A DNA stretch of 64,000 nt, taken from CATQGW01 sp965242565. GTDB lineage: Bacteria; Chloroflexota; Dehalococcoidia; Bin125. Position 1 is the stretch's first letter, and each line of letters opens with the position of its first letter. The translations under genes were made by a program, and so were the position numbers. Location: NCBI GenBank assembly GCA_965242565.1, contig OZ251457.1, positions 2,852,001-2,916,000 on the forward strand, given 5' to 3'. Shown here piece after piece: positions 60,901 through 64,000 of the stretch. Below the pieces are notes generated by a model. The model was not told where the DNA came from and made no database searches. It saw only the letters and a program-made list of their open reading frames with translations.

Positions 60901-63900
60901 TGGTGCGTGGAGCCCTGTGCATCAGGCGGCGGCCATCGACTCGAACGAACGGGTCGCGACTGCAGCTGACTTGCTCGATGAACTGTCGTCAAAGCTGCTG
61001 CCTGGCGTCGAACACGAACTGCGCGGAATCGCCGAACGACTGAGCATCGATGTACCCGCCACGATCGATGAAGCCCACGCGGCGCTTGCGGCAATTCGGC
61101 AAATGCAGGGACAACGGGAATGGTTCGCATCAGCAGTGTTCGACGCGAACGTCGAAACACTGCTCAGCGATCTGGAGGCCAGCCAGGGAGGTGCATTTGG
61201 ACAGATCATGGCCCGGCTGTTCAATGCGCGATATCGCAGGGCCGTGCGAGACTCACGCGAGTTGCTGCTCGATGAACAATCTTCACCAGGGGAGGCGTAC
61301 GCTCGCTTGGTCGCGTTCTCCAAGGCGTGCGAAGCGTGGCGTGGCATAGCGCCGGACGATCCGACCGCCGCCGTCTGGGAGATCGACATTGCGCCGTGCG
61401 AGGCTGCCCTGGATCTGTTCTCGGACACGCTCGCGACGTTCCACAACGTAGTCGGGTTTGGCGACGCTGGCCTCGACTGGGCTGCGCAGCGCGAATGGCT
61501 CGACGCGCTGGAGCGCGAACGCGCAGTCTTGCTCCAGCTGCCGCACTTGGGGTCGCTGCGGAACCTGCTCGAGGACGCATCTGTCGCAGAATTCGCCCGG
61601 GAAGCTGAGCGACGAGGGTGGAGTGGGAACGAAGCAGCGCAAGCGCTGGATGAAGCTTGGACCCACTCCGCCCTTGCCGAGCTGACGGAGAGCGAACCGA
61701 CTTGGCGTGCGCCGTACCGCGCGGCGCGCGCGAACGCGGACGAATGGCTCGTCCACCCTGACATGCCAACCGCGTGGGTACATCGGTGGCTGCGCGAGTT
61801 CACGGATGCTCGCGACCTGTGGCAACGAGCAACTGCCGCGTCTCCGATACCTGCGGTCTGGACGATCGCTCCTGACGAGGGCGCTGATGCGCTGGAGCGA
61901 TTCTCCGAGGCGCTCACTGCATTCTGTGCGCTCGCGGCGCTGGATGATGTCGATCTCGACTGGCCAACACAACGAGCACAGCTGAATACACTCCAGAGCC
62001 ATCGTGCGGTCCTGTTCCAGCTTCAACGCTTGGCTTTCCTGCGCGAGCGTCTCCAGGACACGGCGGTCCTGGGCTTCGCGCGTGAAGCGCAACGACGTGG
62101 TTGGACCGGTGGTAATGCGGCGCAGGCTCTCAGCGATGCTTGGACCCGCTCGGTGCTTGACGAGGTGCAAGAAAGCGAGCCGACATCACACGCGCCATAC
62201 CGGGCAGCGCGTGCGCGTGTCGACGAATTGCTGGCTCATGCAGCCATGCCAACCGCGTGGGCAACTCAATGGCTGCGCGAGTTCGTGGATGCTCGCGACC
62301 TGTGGCAACGAGCCACCACCGCGTCTCCGACACCGGCAGCTTGGACGATTGCGCCTGACCAAGCCGCCAATGCGCTGGAGCGATTCTCGGAAACGCTCGC
62401 TGCGCTTTGTGCGCTCGCCGCGCTGGATGACGCTCACCTCGACTGGTCAGCACAGCGAATGCGATTGGAGGCGCTCCAGAACCACCGCGCGGTACTGTCC
62501 CAACTCCCACGCTTGGCCTCCCTACGCGAGCGCCTGCAGGACGCCGCGATCCTGGACTTCGCGCGCGAAGCGCAACAACACGGCTGGACTGGCGATCGCG
62601 CCGCGCGGGCCCTCAACGACGCCTGGACTCGCTCGGTGCTTGACGAGGTGCAAGAAAGCGAGCCGACATCACACGCGCCGTACCGGACAGCGCGTGCGCG
62701 GGTCGACGAACTGTTGACTCATACGGCCATGCCGACCGCGTGGGTGGTTCAATGGCTGCGCGAGTTCGTCGAAGCTCAGCGCATCTGGCAGCGCGCCGTG
62801 GCGTCCACTCCCACCGCTGCCGTCTGGACTGCCTCGCCCGCAAACTGCGCCACTGCGCTGGCGCAGTTTGCGGAAGCGGCTGACGCCTTCTCTAATCTCG
62901 CGGCGCTCGATGATGCCGCTCTCGATTGGGCGGCGCGGCGGGCGCAGATCGACTCGCTGCAACGCGACCGTACAGTCGCGCATCGTCTCCCCCGGTTGCA
63001 CGACCTGCGGGCAAGCCTGAAACGTCGTGGCATGACGCGACTCGTGGCGGCGGTCCATCGACGCGGACTCGACGGGCGCGGCGCGGTAGAGGCGTTTGAG
63101 GACGCTTGGGCTCGTTCCGTGCTGAATGCGGTGAGCGCGGATGCGCCGATCTTCGCCTCGTTCAACGCTGACGGGCATAACAAGGCCGTCGCGGAATTCT
63201 GCGACGCCGACCGCGAGCACATCGCTCAAAGCCCCCGGCGCGTCGTCCGCGCCTGGGCCGAAGCCGCCGTCGCCGCACGCGACGAACATCCCGAACAGTC
63301 CCAACTGATCATGCGCGAGGCCAACCGCAAGCGGCGCCACCTGCCCACCCGCGACCTCTTCCAGCAGGCGCCCGACGTGCTTACCGCGCTCAAACCCTGC
63401 TGGGTCATGAGCCCGCTCGTCGTCGCCCAGCTGCTTCCGCTCGACGGCGATCCTCCTTTCGACGTTGTCGTCTTCGACGAAGCCAGCCAAATCCCGCCCG
63501 CCGACGCCGTTTCCTCCCTGCTGCGCGGACGCCAGGCCATCGTCGCCGGCGACCCCAAACAGCTACCGCCCACCTCCTTCTTCACCAGCAGCACCGACCC
63601 TGACGACGACGACGACCTAGTCCCCCTGCTCACCCAGGATGTCGAATCAATCCTCGACGCCATGAGCACCCTGCTGCCCATGCCCTGGGGCTCCCGCACC
63701 CTCGGCTGGCACTACCGCAGCAAGGACGAGCGCCTGATCGCATTTTCCAACCACCATGTCTACGACCGCCGCCTCACCACCTTCCCCGGCGCGTTGCCCG
63801 ACGACTGCCTCGAACATGTCGAAGTTCCCTTCGAGCCGGACGCCTCCTGGGTCAGCGGCTCCTACTCCCCCGAGGTACAGCGCGTCGTCGAGCTGATCCT

Positions 63901-64000
63901 GCGGCACGCCGCCGAGCGCCCCGACGAGACGCTCGGCGTGATCGCCCTCGGCGCGGCCCACGCCAACCGCATCGCCGAAACCCTGCGCCTCGCCCGACGC
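57953..64000 (+). CDS. DUF4011-type SF1 helicase with expanded repeats, open at the window end
   Basis: The frame is open from ATG 57953 (GAGG upstream) to the window edge, giving 2016 codons without a stop; the gene is partial. The N-terminal DUF4011 domain (about 12-240) begins LRSWTNQLIDTGGRNRLLYF. Walker A GPPGTGKSQT is at 301 but Walker B DVVVFDEASQ is only at 1837, and GDPKQLPP at 1866. The spacing is 1536 residues against 558 in the preceding helicase. The extra length is explained by two repeat blocks (59315-61340 and 61376-63230). After the repeats the core continues as in the first helicase (LKPCWVMSPLVVAQLLP, GWHYRSKDERLIAFSN). A nuclease domain is expected beyond the window. It lies 41 bp after the first helicase and is probably cotranscribed. 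Confidence 0.93.
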   Translation, partial: MARRTPANDPDAVRRALRSWTNQLIDTGGRNRLLYFKHLKRGTLDLGPDSGADSAVAVALRRGRSIKLSDCFPDDSGAAASQRARWILRKAREHEEEQGIRTLYLGWRFATWQQSGPGPATPNAPLLLAAAELTPQGRMGDDFTLSIADDWEVNPSMAQLLKREFGAELDEAALEDLLQADPLDDAAILNQLRRAYDTIPGFNIHDGLVLGTFSYAKLPMVRDLEAAEAAVAQHPLVAAIAGDPQAQEQLRDTQRNGARGQSVPGGDDLPPRDEFLVLDADGTQSEVINAAVAGANLVVVGPPGTGKSQTIANLLATLTAHGRSTLFVAEKRAAIDAVVKRLNSVGLGDLVLDLHEGMRSRRQTAEQLAAALETAHTARAPNVETLQRTLNQSRKRLSDAERELHQPHEPWGLSIYQLQSRILGMGDSKDIGLRTSGRALNALHGEALEAAKDELAEYINLNGAVLDASPDAPWGAAHRASTLSTSERAAEAVRLLDDLSGRLLPEVEHELAEMAQHLGIDPPATESMTQALLEALARFEPLHGRFAPAAFQAGDVESLLSALEPAERGPLAELSETDLTPWGVTVEELDLRIQALGPAPETSLRLRGDRLKRLRGDMLAQAMADLEEYIDRGGAELDVSDAAPWSAAHRTSSLRSEAAIDEAGRLLDRLSGELLPALEREIAPIAQQLGIAPPATVPMTRALLEALTRFGPLHGRFTPAVFQADDVESLLSALDPAERGPLAGLSATDSTPWGVTVDELDSRIQVLGQAPETNLRLRGDALKRLGGDLLAPIMADLEEYVDRGGAELEASDAAPWSAAHRASTLRSEAATDEANRLLDRLSGELLPALERENTSIAQHLGIAPPPTPETMRILFEALDRFAPLQARFTPAVFAADNLDNVVAQLEVASQGPLAGVGGDQRTPWGVTAGELDLRIQALGDAPLCDLRLRGDTLSALAGDSLQRMIGHLAEYMNRGGADLDASFGAWSPVHQAAAIDSNERVATAADLLDELSSKLLPGVEHELRGIAERLSIDVPATIDEAHAALAAIRQMQGQREWFASAVFDANVETLLSDLEASQGGAFGQIMARLFNARYRRAVRDSRELLLDEQSSPGEAYARLVAFSKACEAWRGIAPDDPTAAVWEIDIAPCEAALDLFSDTLATFHNVVGFGDAGLDWAAQREWLDALERERAVLLQLPHLGSLRNLLEDASVAEFAREAERRGWSGNEAAQALDEAWTHSALAELTESEPTWRAPYRAARANADEWLVHPDMPTAWVHRWLREFTDARDLWQRATAASPIPAVWTIAPDEGADALERFSEALTAFCALAALDDVDLDWPTQRAQLNTLQSHRAVLFQLQRLAFLRERLQDTAVLGFAREAQRRGWTGGNAAQALSDAWTRSVLDEVQESEPTSHAPYRAARARVDELLAHAAMPTAWATQWLREFVDARDLWQRATTASPTPAAWTIAPDQAANALERFSETLAALCALAALDDAHLDWSAQRMRLEALQNHRAVLSQLPRLASLRERLQDAAILDFAREAQQHGWTGDRAARALNDAWTRSVLDEVQESEPTSHAPYRTARARVDELLTHTAMPTAWVVQWLREFVEAQRIWQRAVASTPTAAVWTASPANCATALAQFAEAADAFSNLAALDDAALDWAARRAQIDSLQRDRTVAHRLPRLHDLRASLKRRGMTRLVAAVHRRGLDGRGAVEAFEDAWARSVLNAVSADAPIFASFNADGHNKAVAEFCDADREHIAQSPRRVVRAWAEAAVAARDEHPEQSQLIMREANRKRRHLPTRDLFQQAPDVLTALKPCWVMSPLVVAQLLPLDGDPPFDVVVFDEASQIPPADAVSSLLRGRQAIVAGDPKQLPPTSFFTSSTDPDDDDDLVPLLTQDVESILDAMSTLLPMPWGSRTLGWHYRSKDERLIAFSNHHVYDRRLTTFPGALPDDCLEHVEVPFEPDASWVSGSYSPEVQRVVELILRHAAERPDETLGVIALGAAHANRIAETLRLARR
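59315..61340 (+). repeat. Intragenic repeat block A, 513-bp (171-aa) units
   Basis: Four units begin at the Leu codon of the L-x-E-Y-(I/V/M) motif at 59315, 59828, 60341 and 60854; the spacing is exactly 513 bp each time. Units share EY-(I/V)-(N/D)RGGAELD, DAPW-x-AAHR, LLP-x-(L/V)E, HLGI-x-PP, and TPWGV-(T)-x-ELDLRIQ-x-LG. Units 1-3 are full; unit 4 diverges after GGAFGQIMARLFNARYRRA. Units 2 and 3 are nearly identical over long stretches, so the latest duplication is recent. Confidence 0.92.
61376..63230 (+). repeat. Intragenic repeat block B, 483-bp (161-aa) units
   Basis: Four units begin at a Trp codon at 61376, 61859, 62342 and 62825; anchor spacing is exactly 483 bp. Shared motifs are VWTIAPD, ALERFSE, LAALDD-x-x-LDW, DFAREAQ-x-x-GWTG, LNDAWTRSVLDEVQESEP and PTAW-x-x-QWLREF. 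Units 2 and 3 match almost codon for codon from QESEPTSHAPYR. The fourth diverges where the helicase core resumes. Confidence 0.92.

Noticed and set aside
59315..63230. The repeats in the second helicase as a CRISPR array or mobile element
   Set aside because: The units are long (483-513 bp), in frame, without spacers, and encode protein modules that match the first helicase.

Overview
The window is G+C-rich (about two thirds by eye), densely coded bacterial DNA with short intergenic gaps. I see no rRNA, tRNA, CRISPR array or complete insertion sequence. The best taxonomic guess is Chloroflexota, probably a Dehalococcoidia/SAR202-like lineage. That guess rests on the style of the Tat-lipoprotein transporter genes (N-terminus RNYWQRMRRTRMSRR, lipobox, then an Asp run) and the mix of housekeeping genes. 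It is an inference, because no marker gene was compared.

Layout. 1-8.4 kb: phoU, a DUF433 protein, a Uma2-like nuclease relative, a sulfite-oxidase-fold molybdoenzyme, lspA, an RluA-type pseudouridine synthase overlapping gltX, a duplicated pair of tiny ORFs, a three-helix membrane protein and cinA. 8.4-16.4 kb: a MoxR / DUF58 / DUF4129 operon, a PaREP1/HEPN-like protein, a ComB-like phosphatase divergent from pyrF, an MFS transporter and a bifunctional-nuclease-domain protein. 16.8-25.2 kb: a complete F-type ATP synthase operon (atpZ/I-B-E-F-H-A-G-[HAD]-D-C). Its subunit a carries a domain of about 235 residues between two membrane helices, and a HAD phosphatase sits between gamma and beta. 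25.2-31.1 kb: a repeat-rich spacer, then a minus-strand group of a methyltransferase, a 1209-residue double ABC exporter (CydDC-like) and two small membrane-anchored paralogues.

31.2-50.3 kb is a large oligopeptide-type (Dpp/Opp-like) transporter cluster. It holds five paralogous Tat-lipoprotein binding proteins with Asp/Gln-rich linkers, two DppB-like plus DppC-like permease pairs, and one 831-residue DppB-DppC fusion. No ATPase gene is present. All three DppB-type parts carry an extracytoplasmic insert that reads as three LysM-like modules, and all three DppC-type parts carry a matching insert of about 120 residues. The fusion has lost the EAA coupling loops in both halves and lies directly behind a 15-C homopolymer placed so that slippage would switch an upstream GTG start in and out of frame. 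A HicBA toxin-antitoxin pair is embedded in the cluster.

50.3-53.7 kb holds an SDR dehydrogenase, a zinc alcohol dehydrogenase and an acyl-CoA dehydrogenase. From 53.7 kb to the window edge are two adjacent DUF4011-type SF1 helicases of the kind found in defence loci. The first (1387 aa) ends in a Vsr-like nuclease domain. The second is open to the window end (at least 2016 aa). Its helicase core is split by two consecutive tandem-repeat blocks, with exact anchor spacings of 513 bp (171 aa) and 483 bp (161 aa), four units each; the first helicase has a single unit of each type at the same place.

The most novel material is the repeat-expanded helicase next to its unexpanded paralogue, the LysM-bearing permeases with a possibly phase-variable degenerate fusion, and the enlarged ATP synthase subunit a.
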